From Hymenobacter persicinus (lineage in GTDB: Bacteria > Bacteroidota > Bacteroidia > Cytophagales > Hymenobacteraceae): DNA of 64,000 bases. The stretch spans positions 23,105 through 87,104 of the forward strand of contig NZ_SEWE01000017.1 of NCBI RefSeq assembly GCF_004167665.1, in the 5' to 3' direction. The notes under the pieces are model-generated. The model did not search any database and was not told where the DNA came from. It saw only the letters and a program-made list of their open reading frames with translations. Below, in pieces: positions 43,054 through 50,239 of the stretch; within the stretch, counting starts at the first letter, position 1, and each line of letters starts with the position of its first letter. Both the position numbers and the translations under genes were made by a program.

Positions 43054-43653
43054 CTACAAATCCTTGATCCGGCAGCCCGAAACCATTTTGCTGGCGGTGC
43101 CAACCGACTTGCCGGCCAGTACGTTGTCCAGGGCCTGGGCCAGGTATTGCTCCTTAACGTAGCTTTCGACCTGGGCATTGTCGTCGATGGCCCCCCGGTA
43201 GCGGACCGTGAAGCCGTTGCCGGCCGGGGTCAGTAGAAATGCCTCGGGAGTTTTAGTGGCCCCCAGCGCGGCTTTGGCTTTCTGGCCTTCGTCGGTGAAG
43301 TACTCCAGCTCGGTGCCGGTGGTTTTCACCTTGAGCTTTTCGGCATCGGGGTCGAAGCTGGCCTCCAGGTTGATGGGCGCGTTGATGAAGAGAAACTCCA
43401 CTCCGCGGCCGCTGTATTTGCTTTTGAGGTCGTTCAAGCGGTTTTGGTAGAGCTTGGAAAAGGCGCAGCTCGGATTAACAAACACCACGACTACAGCCTT
43501 GCTCTTGGCGTAGCTGCTTAGCGCCACGTCCGCGTTGGCCGCCGATTTGAGCGTGAAGTCGCCCACGGTATTCTGGGCGCGGCCCGTCGTGACGGCCAGG
43601 GCGCCAAACAGCAGGGCTACGGCGGCAATAATGGAAATTCGGCGAAAAGACAT
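43054..43653 (-). CDS. Exported redoxin (AhpC/TSA-like) protein
   Basis: A signal peptide (ISIIAAVALLFGALAVTTGRAQ) precedes a thioredoxin-fold domain: VVVVFVNPSCAFSKLYQNRL has a single active cysteine in a C-xx-S pattern, as in peroxiredoxin-like and thioredoxin-like redoxins, and TKTPEAFLLTPAG carries the cis-proline. A second cysteine near the C-terminus (VSGCRIKDL) could be the resolving residue. It probably acts in the periplasm. The phosphopantetheinyl transferase gene lies 12 bases upstream on the same strand, so the two may be co-transcribed. Confidence 0.85.
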   Translation of the reverse strand: MSFRRISIIAAVALLFGALAVTTGRAQNTVGDFTLKSAANADVALSSYAKSKAVVVVFVNPSCAFSKLYQNRLNDLKSKYSGRGVEFLFINAPINLEASFDPDAEKLKVKTTGTELEYFTDEGQKAKAALGATKTPEAFLLTPAGNGFTVRYRGAIDDNAQVESYVKEQYLAQALDNVLAGKSVGTASKMVSGCRIKDL

Positions 43654-43665
43654 GCGCAGGGAAAG

Positions 43666-44334
43666 TCAGTGAAGGGCGGAAGGAGCCTCGGGCTCGAAAC
43701 AGTACGTAAGTACGTAATCTGGGGCCAAAAGCTGGTAGTGAATCTGGTGTTGGCTGCGGAAGTTTTCTGTGAGCAAGTGTCCCGTCAACACACCTGCCTC
43801 CCGCAGCCCAAACGGGTTGAGCTGAATCTGCTCTTTAAACACCAGGCCCCGGCGACTGTGCAGCTTGTAAAGCGTCTCCTTGGCACTCCAATAGAGACTA
43901 TTTTTAGCTTCGTTGTCGCCGGCGTCGGCTCGCTCGGTTTCCGATAAAAACCTGGGAGCCAACTTTTGAGCTTTAGCCCGGATCAGTTCAACATCTGTGC
44001 CAACCCGCCCGCGGGCGGCCACCACTCCCGCCACCCACTGCCCCGAGTGCGACAACGATACGGCGTAATCGGGCAGTTGCTCGAAGTAGGGGCGGCCGTT
44101 GGCGTCATTGCGCAACAGGGCGGGAGCGGCGGTGAAACGGGCCAGCAGGGCGTGGGCCAGGGCCCGGCCGGCCAGCCATTGCAGGGTGCGATTCTCGTCG
44201 CGGCCCGCGGGCTGGAGCGGGGCGTACTGCTCGGCCTGGGGCACCACGGCCAGCAAGTCAGTTGGCAAATCGGTGAGGTGCCACAGGCCCAGCAGAGCAT
44301 CCGGGGCGAGCGGCGTGACGGTGTGCAGGGGCAT
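43666..44334 (-). CDS. 4'-phosphopantetheinyl transferase (Sfp-type)
   Basis: The enzyme moves phosphopantetheine from CoA to a serine of carrier proteins. The 222-residue length is that of the two-domain Sfp type. Mg2+/CoA motifs are VGTDVELI and WSAKETLYKLHSRRGLVFK, with the substrate-side YAVSLSHSGQWVAGVVA. The ATG at 44334 (MPLHTVTPLAPDALLG) is chosen over a start at 44505 that lies in the intergenic region. It is divergent from the WD40 gene. No polyketide or peptide synthase gene is present in the window. Confidence 0.9.
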   Translation of the reverse strand: MPLHTVTPLAPDALLGLWHLTDLPTDLLAVVPQAEQYAPLQPAGRDENRTLQWLAGRALAHALLARFTAAPALLRNDANGRPYFEQLPDYAVSLSHSGQWVAGVVAARGRVGTDVELIRAKAQKLAPRFLSETERADAGDNEAKNSLYWSAKETLYKLHSRRGLVFKEQIQLNPFGLREAGVLTGHLLTENFRSQHQIHYQLLAPDYVLTYCFEPEAPSALH

Positions 44335-44451
44335 GAGCGTGGGGGAGAAGCAGGCGGGAAGAAAGCGCAAAGCACGCACATTGGGGGCATAGTTGGGCGC
44401 AAGGGCTAATCCGAGGTTACCTTTCGGCCTTCTTTTCACTTTGCCGCCGCT

Positions 44452-45396
44452 ATGCCCGCCCTCTTTCGCCCCCAGCTGCACAAACTGGCCACCCTGACCG
44501 GCCACCGGGACTGCGTGTACGCCCTGGCCGGCAGCGCCGCCGAGCCCACAGTTTTCTCGGCCGGCTCCGACGGATTTGTAGTCGCCTGGAACCTCGACGA
44601 GCCGGCCCGGGACGGGGAGTTAATTGCGCGGGTGGAAAATTCGGTGTACGCCCTGCGCTACCTGCCCGCCCGGCGCCTGCTGCTGATTGGTCACAACTTC
44701 CAGGGCCTGCAGGTGATTGACCTAACCGAAAAGAAGCTGCTCTACGCCACTGCCCTGCCGCCCGCGGCCATCTTCGACATCGTACACTCCGCGGCCCGCG
44801 GCCGGATGTACGTGGCCCTCGGCGACGGGACGCTGGCCGTACTCCACGACGACGATTTTCGGGTGGAGAAGTTGCTGCGCCTGTCGGAGAAAAGCCTGCG
44901 CTGCCTGGCCCTGCACGAGGAGCGCGGCGAGCTGGCCGTGGGTGGCAGCGACGCGCTGGTCCGGGTGCTCGACCTGGATTCATTGGCGCTGAAATACACC
45001 GCGGAGGGCTCGACCAACTCCGTCTTCACGGCCGCGTATTCGCCCGACGGGCGCTGGCTGCTCACGGCGGGGCGCGACGCCCACCTGCGCATCTGGGACG
45101 TGGCCGCGGGCTACGCCGCTCACCAAAGCGTTGTGGCGCACCTGTTTGCCATCAATCACCTCGCGTATTCGCCCGACGGGCAGTTTCTGCTGACCTGCAG
45201 CATGGACAAATCCATCAAGCTCTGGGACGCCGAAACCTTCCGTCTGCTGCGCGTCGTGGACAAGGCCCGCAGCGCCGGGCACGGCACCTCGGTCAACAAG
45301 TTATTTTGGTCAGCCAGCCGGAAACGGGTAGTTTCGTGTAGCGACGACCGCAGCCTTGCCGTGTGGGAGCTGGTCGCCGACCCCACCGCCCTATGA
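44452..45396 (+). CDS. WD40 repeat protein
   Basis: The 314-residue cytoplasmic protein is a single beta-propeller of about seven WD40 blades. Clear repeats include LTGHRDCVYALAGS...DGFVVAWNL, AYSPDGRWLLTAGRDAHLRIWDV, AYSPDGQFLLTCSMDKSIKLWDA and VVSCSDDRSLAVWEL. Such propellers act as protein-binding platforms. Its stop codon overlaps the start of the DivIVA-like gene (ATGA), so the two are translationally coupled and likely work together. No enzymatic domain is attached. Confidence 0.92.
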   Translation: MPALFRPQLHKLATLTGHRDCVYALAGSAAEPTVFSAGSDGFVVAWNLDEPARDGELIARVENSVYALRYLPARRLLLIGHNFQGLQVIDLTEKKLLYATALPPAAIFDIVHSAARGRMYVALGDGTLAVLHDDDFRVEKLLRLSEKSLRCLALHEERGELAVGGSDALVRVLDLDSLALKYTAEGSTNSVFTAAYSPDGRWLLTAGRDAHLRIWDVAAGYAAHQSVVAHLFAINHLAYSPDGQFLLTCSMDKSIKLWDAETFRLLRVVDKARSAGHGTSVNKLFWSASRKRVVSCSDDRSLAVWELVADPTAL

Positions 45397-46451
45397 AGAT
45401 TACTGCCCTCGATATCCGTCAGAAAACCTTTGAAAAAGCCTTTCGGGGGCTTAACAAAGAAGAAGTTGAAGCCTTCCTCGTCACGCTCTCCCAGCAATGG
45501 GAGCGGATGGGCGACGAAAACCGGGAACTGCGCCTCAAGCTCGACCACGCTACCCAGGAAGTAAGCAAGATGCGGGAGGTGGAAACCTCGCTCTACCGCA
45601 CCCTCAAAACGGCCGAGGACACCGGCAACAGCATCACGGAGCAGGCCCAGCGCGAGTCGGAGCTGCGCATCCGCGAGGCCCAGCTCAAGGCCGAGCAGAT
45701 CTTGTCGGATGCTCGCCAGAAAGCCCGCGCCGTGGTGGACGACGCCTACAAGCAGGCCGAAAAAACCATTGCCGAGATGCAAGCCGAAGTCAATGGCCTC
45801 GGCCAGCAGTGCCAGGGCCTCGAAAATCAGCTCGAAGGCCTCGTGCGCGACTTGCAGCGCCTGGCCGCCGACTCGCTCGATAAAGTGGAAAAAGTGAAGG
45901 CCCGGCCGAAAGCTTCGGTGGCCGCCATCCTTTCCCGGGCCGCCAGCGTAAAGGTGAATCGACCTGATCCTTCACCTGAAACTGATTCTGCCATGTTTGT
46001 AGGTTCCGCCTCTACTTCTTCCGCGGCCGCCGTGGCCGGCGCCTCCGCCGTCAGCGGTATTGCCACCACTGTTGACCAGCCGCGCCGGCCCATTGGCCCC
46101 CAGCCCGGCAGCTACAACCCCAAGCCCGGCCAGCAGCCCGACCCGCATCCGGAGCCCCAGCCGGGCCAGGAGCCCGATCCGGGCGCTCCGGCCCAGACGC
46201 CCGGTCCGGACATTCGGCCCAATCCCGCCCCGAACGAAAACCCGGGCATTGCCAACCCCGAGCGGATTCACCAGCCCGGCCCAGCCACCGTGCCGAACCC
46301 CGTAGAGCCTTACGTGGAGCCGGCCCGCCCCGATATTCAGCCCGTCGGCCCCAGCCACCCCGAAATTGCCCCGCCTTCCCCCGCCACTCACCCCGGCATG
46401 GCCGCGGCAGCAGTTGCGCCGGCGGAGAAGTCGTTTTTTGATGAAATCTAG
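45393..46451 (+). CDS. DivIVA domain coiled-coil protein with Pro-rich tail
   Basis: The 352-residue protein starts MKITALDIRQKTFEKAFRGLNKEEVEAFLV, the membrane-curvature-sensing DivIVA/GpsB N-terminal motif, and continues with a coiled coil to about residue 170 (REAQLKAEQILSDARQKARAVVDDAYKQAEKTI). The last 170 residues are a disordered Pro/Gly/Asn-rich tail (PNPAPNENPGIANPERI) ending in KSFFDEI. DivIVA proteins recruit division or envelope factors to curved membrane. It overlaps the WD40 gene by 4 bases. An upstream start at 45363 is inside that gene and is rejected. Confidence 0.9.
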   Translation: MKITALDIRQKTFEKAFRGLNKEEVEAFLVTLSQQWERMGDENRELRLKLDHATQEVSKMREVETSLYRTLKTAEDTGNSITEQAQRESELRIREAQLKAEQILSDARQKARAVVDDAYKQAEKTIAEMQAEVNGLGQQCQGLENQLEGLVRDLQRLAADSLDKVEKVKARPKASVAAILSRAASVKVNRPDPSPETDSAMFVGSASTSSAAAVAGASAVSGIATTVDQPRRPIGPQPGSYNPKPGQQPDPHPEPQPGQEPDPGAPAQTPGPDIRPNPAPNENPGIANPERIHQPGPATVPNPVEPYVEPARPDIQPVGPSHPEIAPPSPATHPGMAAAAVAPAEKSFFDEI

Positions 46452-46477
46452 CCCCGGGCTCGATACACCCCATTGCC

Positions 46478-46512
46478 AGCAGCCGACCCTTTCCGGGCCG
46501 GCTGCTTTTTTT
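46478..46512 (+). terminator. Terminator after the DivIVA gene
   Basis: AGCAGCCG pairs with CGGCTGCT, with CCC/GGG inside, followed by a T7 run, 27 bases past the stop. Confidence 0.88.
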
Positions 46513-46575
46513 GGCCAGTAATCGGTTGTGCGGGCTAGAGGCCGGCATTACCTTCTAATGCTGAGGCGGGTGGCA

Positions 46576-46620
46576 GCGCCGCTATCCAACGTTCAAACTC
46601 ATCACTTCACCATTTCACCG
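46576..46620. repeat. Half copy of the GTGAAATGGTGAG-type element, copy E
   Basis: The right arm (ACTTCACCATTTCACC) and part of the core (GCGCCGCTATCC) are present directly before the folB start codon. No left arm is found. Confidence 0.55.
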
Positions 46621-46621
46621 C

Positions 46622-46990
46622 ATGGGACAGGTTGCACTCGAGGGCATGGAGTTTTTTGCCTACCACGGCTACTACGACGAAGAGCAGAAAATCGGCAACC
46701 GGTACAGCGTCGACCTGTACGTGAAGGCCGACCTACAGGCTGCCGGAGTATCGGACGAGCTGCAGTCGACGGTGAACTATGTGGTGCTGTACGGCATTGT
46801 GGCCGAGGAAATGCGGGTGCCGGCCCGATTGCTGGAGCATGTTGGCCACCGCATCCTCGACCGGATCCTGGCCGAACTGCCGGCCGTGCGCGCGGCCCGC
46901 GTGCGGGTGTCGAAGTTTAATCCGCCCTTCGGCGGCCTCTGCTACCGCTCGGCTATTACGTTGAAAGCCAAGCGCAAGCTGCAACGGTAG
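46622..46990 (+). CDS. folB: Dihydroneopterin aldolase
   Basis: FolB cleaves 7,8-dihydroneopterin to 6-hydroxymethyldihydropterin in folate synthesis. The 122-residue protein has the typical start VALEGMEFFAYHGYYDEEQKIGN, the VNYVVLYGIVAEEM and LLEHVGHRILDRIL helices, and the C-terminal RVRVSKFNPPFGG strand. The ATG at 46622 directly follows a half repeat element. It lies 27 kb from folE and is not in an operon with other folate genes. Confidence 0.95.
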   Translation: MGQVALEGMEFFAYHGYYDEEQKIGNRYSVDLYVKADLQAAGVSDELQSTVNYVVLYGIVAEEMRVPARLLEHVGHRILDRILAELPAVRAARVRVSKFNPPFGGLCYRSAITLKAKRKLQR

Positions 46991-47054
46991 GCGAAGGTCT
47001 ATGTCTTTGCAAAGCCAGTCCCGTGGGGCTGGCTTGCGAGCTTTAGGAAATTTA

Positions 47055-47128
47055 TACGAAAATATTCGTAACCAACGCTTGCATCTACGACGGCTTTCGT
47101 ATATGTTTGACATACGAAATGTGTCGTA
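47055..47128 (+). promoter_or_regulatory. Promoter with three TACGA-N6-TCGTA operators of the BlaI-like gene
   Basis: Three 16-base palindromes of identical geometry, TACGA-N6-TCGTA, lie at 47055-47070, 47086-47101 and 47113-47128. A promoter is interleaved: TTG at 47079-47081, then TATGTTTG (exact -7 box) at 47102-47109, with a 20-base spacer. The first site lies upstream of -33, the second fills the spacer and the third covers the transcription start. These are convincing binding sites for the BlaI/MecI-type repressor encoded immediately downstream. Confidence 0.85.
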
Positions 47129-47147
47129 CTGAAAAAGAGCCGAGAAT

Positions 47148-47570
47148 ATGAGTAAGTCCCCCATCCCCAAGCCCACCGAATCGGAGCTGGAAATCCTGCA
47201 GGTACTCTGGCAGCAGGGGCCCACCACCGTGCGGGCCGTCAATGATGAGCTCAGCCGCAAGCGCGACGTGGGCTACACTACCACCCTGAAGCTGCTCCAG
47301 CTCATGCTCGATAAGGGCCTCGTGCTGCGCGACGACGACAGCCGCACCCACGTGTACCGGGCGGCCGTGCGGCAGGAGGAAACCCAAAGCCTGCTGCTCG
47401 ACCGGTTTGTGGAAGCCACCTTCGGCGGCTCGGCCATGAAGCTGGTGATGCAGGCGCTGGGCAACCGGCGCACGTCGAAGGAGGAGCTGGCGCAGATTCG
47501 CAGCCTGCTCAATGATATGGAAGATCAGAAAGAAGGCACCGATAAAGCAACTCCCGATGAACTGGCTTGA
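47148..47570 (+). CDS. BlaI/MecI/CopY family transcriptional repressor
   Basis: The 140-residue protein has the BlaI winged helix (TESELEILQVLWQQGPTTVRAVNDELS, VGYTTTLKLLQLMLDKGLVLRD) and the C-terminal dimerisation region (LLDRFVEATFGGSAMKLVMQAL). Members repress their own operon and are inactivated by proteolysis triggered by a BlaR1-type M56 protease. The M56 gene overlaps it by 14 bases. Three operators precede it. The signal need not be a beta-lactam, because the partner lacks a penicillin-binding domain and no beta-lactamase gene is nearby. Confidence 0.93.
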   Translation: MSKSPIPKPTESELEILQVLWQQGPTTVRAVNDELSRKRDVGYTTTLKLLQLMLDKGLVLRDDDSRTHVYRAAVRQEETQSLLLDRFVEATFGGSAMKLVMQALGNRRTSKEELAQIRSLLNDMEDQKEGTDKATPDELA

Positions 47571-50103
47571 GAATGCACTTTCCCCCGCCTTGGTGCGGGC
47601 CCTGGGTTGGACCATCGTGCACTCCCTGTGGCAGGGCGCGGTAGTGGGGCTGGCCCTGGTGGGGCTGCTGCTGGTGCTGCGCCGCCACTCGGCCCAGGTT
47701 CGCTACAACGTGGCTTGCGTGGCGCTGGCCACCATGCTGGGCCTAGCGCTGGTGACGTTTGTGCGCCACTACGCCATTGCCCTGCAGACTCCGACGGCCG
47801 CAACCGCTGCCCCAGCGTTGTCCGCCGCCGGTCTGGCGGCCCCGGCTACTTCCCCGGACGTAGTGCTGACGGCTCCCGAAACCGGGCCGGCCGTCCTGAC
47901 CGGCGGCCTCGACGCCTGGCTGCACTACTTCGACCAGAACCTGCCCCTGATTGTGGCCGCCTGGCTGCTGGGGTTGCTGGCCATGACGCTCCGCATGCTG
48001 GGCGGGCTGGCCTACATCCAGCGCCTGCGCCACTACCGGGTGCAACCGCTGGCCGCGCACTGGAATGAGCGGCTGGAAGTGCTGGCGGCCAAGGCTGGTC
48101 TTAACCGTACCATTACTCTGCTCGAATCGGCGCTGGTGAAGGCGCCCCTGGTGGCGGGCCACCTCAAGCCCGTGATTCTGCTGCCCCTGGGCACGGTGCT
48201 GGGCCTCACGCAAAGCCAACTGGAAGCCATTCTGGCCCACGAGCTGGCCCACATTGCCCGCCGCGACTACCTGGTAAACATCCTGCAGTCGGTGGCTGAA
48301 ATCCTGTTTTTCTACCATCCCGCGGCCTGGTTTATCACGGCCTGCCTGCGTACGGAGCGCGAGAACTGCTGCGACGACGAGGCCACGGCCATCTGCGGCG
48401 ATCCGCTGACGCTGGCCCGGGCCCTGGCCGCGCTGGCCGAAATGGGCCAGGACGTGACTCCGGTACCCCAGCTGGCCTTGTCGGCCGTGGGTCCTGATGG
48501 CTCACTGCTGGGCCGCATCCGCCGGCTGGTGCAGCGCCGGGCTGCTCCCACGTTCTCGGAAGGCGTGATGGCTGCGCTGGTGGTGATGGGCGGCCTAGTG
48601 CTGCTGGGCCTCACGGCGGCCGTGTCGATGGCTAGCCCCCGGCCCTGGGCCGACAAAGCCAAAGAGCTGGCCGGGCTGATAACTCCCGTGGACAACGCCC
48701 TGTGGCTGCACCGCCTGGAGGTTGCGCATCAGGATACGCTGCCCCCAACGCCGGCCCTGACCGCCGGCGGCCAGGACGACGACGACAAAGACAAGAAAAA
48801 GCGCAAGTACAAAGACAAGGACGGCAACAAGCGCGTCGTGATTGTGAACGGGGAACCCGACGCTGGCTACGGCCGCGGCGACGGCACCGTGGTGGTGAAG
48901 CGCGACAAGAAGGGCCGGGCCACCGAAATCATCGTCGATGGCCGCCGGATTGACTTGCAGGAAGACAACAAGAAAGCCAAGGGCGGCAGTACCGAAGTTA
49001 TCCAGTTGGCTCCCCAAGACCGCGCCGACAGCCGCCGCCGCACCTGGTCGAGCGACGACTTTGCCTTCAACTTCAACGACGACTCCCGCAACTTCGGCAT
49101 GTCGGAAAAGGACCGCCGGGAGCTGGAGCGCTCCTTGCAGAAAATGAAGCTGGATTTGCGCCTGAACCTGGACGAAGCCCAGAATTCAGCCAACCGGGCC
49201 GCGGCCAAAACCTACGTGTACCGCGACGGCAACCGCACCGAGATTCGCAACGGCAAAACCATCCGCATCATCGATACCGAAAAGATTGAGTCGGATGCTA
49301 TGCGCACGGCCGAGCAGTCGATTCGGGAGGCTTTGCGGACCGAGAAAAACCCCGAAGCCCGCGAGAAGCTTCAGCAGGAGCTCGACCGGCTGCAGCAGCG
49401 CCGCGAGGAGCAGCGTCAGGAGCTGGAAGAACGCCGCCAAGATCTGGAGGAGAGCCGCCGCGAGCGGGAAGAAGAGCGCCGCAGCCGCGAAGAGGAGCGC
49501 CGCGACCGGGAGGATGAACGCCGGGAGCGGGAAGAGGAGCGCCGCCGCGACAACGAGGAAACCCAGGCGGCTCTGGTGCGCGAGCTGCGCGCCGACGGCC
49601 TGATTTCGGACTCCGACAACTACCAGTTTTCGGTGAACACCCAGGACCTGGTCGTGAACGGCAAAAAGCAGTCGGCCGCCCTGCGCGACAAGTACCTGAA
49701 GCTCATCGAGGCCGAAACCGGCCGCAAGCTCACGGCCGGCAACACCTACGGCATTACCCGCAACACCAATTCCACGACCATCGACGACGACGGGCCCACC
49801 CCGCCCCGGGCGCCGCAGGCCCCGCGGGCTCCCCGGGCCCTGACGGCCCCCACGCCGCCGCGGCCCCCCAAAGCCCCGCTGGCCCCGCGCAAGCCCACCA
49901 TCAACAACACCGTCATCGGCGACCAGCTGCGCAAGGACGGTCTGATTGGCAAGGACGACAAATCCTATCAGCTGCAACTGAACCAATCGGGCATGCGGGT
50001 GAACGGGCAGAAGCAATCCGATGCTGTGGCGAAAAAGTATCGGGAGCTGCTCAACCACGGCGACGACAAGAATTTCAATCTGAATATTTCTGTATCGGAA
50101 TAG
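47557..50103 (+). CDS. M56 family (BlaR1-like) membrane metallopeptidase with coiled-coil output region
   Basis: The 848-residue protein has three or four N-terminal membrane helices, the M56 zinc site LAHELAHIARRDY (His228, Glu229, His232) and ERENCCDDEA, and another helix near 350 (MAALVVMGGLVLLGLTAAVS). Beyond residue 400 comes a charged region, a long Arg/Glu coiled coil (about 585-670) and two copies of a ~45-residue module (from Glu676 and Gln790: xLRxDGLIxxxDxYQ..VNGxKQSxAxxxKY), separated by a Pro-rich linker. No transpeptidase-like sensor is present. The start at 47557 is used. It should cleave the BlaI-like repressor on an unknown envelope signal. Confidence 0.88.
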   Translation: MNWLENALSPALVRALGWTIVHSLWQGAVVGLALVGLLLVLRRHSAQVRYNVACVALATMLGLALVTFVRHYAIALQTPTAATAAPALSAAGLAAPATSPDVVLTAPETGPAVLTGGLDAWLHYFDQNLPLIVAAWLLGLLAMTLRMLGGLAYIQRLRHYRVQPLAAHWNERLEVLAAKAGLNRTITLLESALVKAPLVAGHLKPVILLPLGTVLGLTQSQLEAILAHELAHIARRDYLVNILQSVAEILFFYHPAAWFITACLRTERENCCDDEATAICGDPLTLARALAALAEMGQDVTPVPQLALSAVGPDGSLLGRIRRLVQRRAAPTFSEGVMAALVVMGGLVLLGLTAAVSMASPRPWADKAKELAGLITPVDNALWLHRLEVAHQDTLPPTPALTAGGQDDDDKDKKKRKYKDKDGNKRVVIVNGEPDAGYGRGDGTVVVKRDKKGRATEIIVDGRRIDLQEDNKKAKGGSTEVIQLAPQDRADSRRRTWSSDDFAFNFNDDSRNFGMSEKDRRELERSLQKMKLDLRLNLDEAQNSANRAAAKTYVYRDGNRTEIRNGKTIRIIDTEKIESDAMRTAEQSIREALRTEKNPEAREKLQQELDRLQQRREEQRQELEERRQDLEESRREREEERRSREEERRDREDERREREEERRRDNEETQAALVRELRADGLISDSDNYQFSVNTQDLVVNGKKQSAALRDKYLKLIEAETGRKLTAGNTYGITRNTNSTTIDDDGPTPPRAPQAPRAPRALTAPTPPRPPKAPLAPRKPTINNTVIGDQLRKDGLIGKDDKSYQLQLNQSGMRVNGQKQSDAVAKKYRELLNHGDDKNFNLNISVSE

Positions 50104-50116
50104 TGGTGTTGGTGCT

Positions 50117-50154
50117 AAAAAGGCGGTTTGCGGTGAGCAGGCCGCCCTTTTTTT
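50117..50154 (+). terminator. Terminator after the M56 gene
   Basis: AAGGCGG faces CCGCCCTT over a 15-base loop with one bulge, followed by a T-run. It is weaker than the other terminators in the window. Confidence 0.6.
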
Positions 50155-50239
50155 GCCCAATCCGTCCGGCCTGAGCAACCCTTTTCGCGTTGCCGCCATC
50201 TGTTAGCCCGCTGCCCTCATTCTCTCTCTCCCTGATTTT

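Noticed and set aside
47148..50103. Beta-lactam resistance operon (blaI-blaR1)
   Set aside because: The protease lacks the penicillin-binding sensor domain and no beta-lactamase or PBP2a gene is linked. Only the regulatory architecture is shared.
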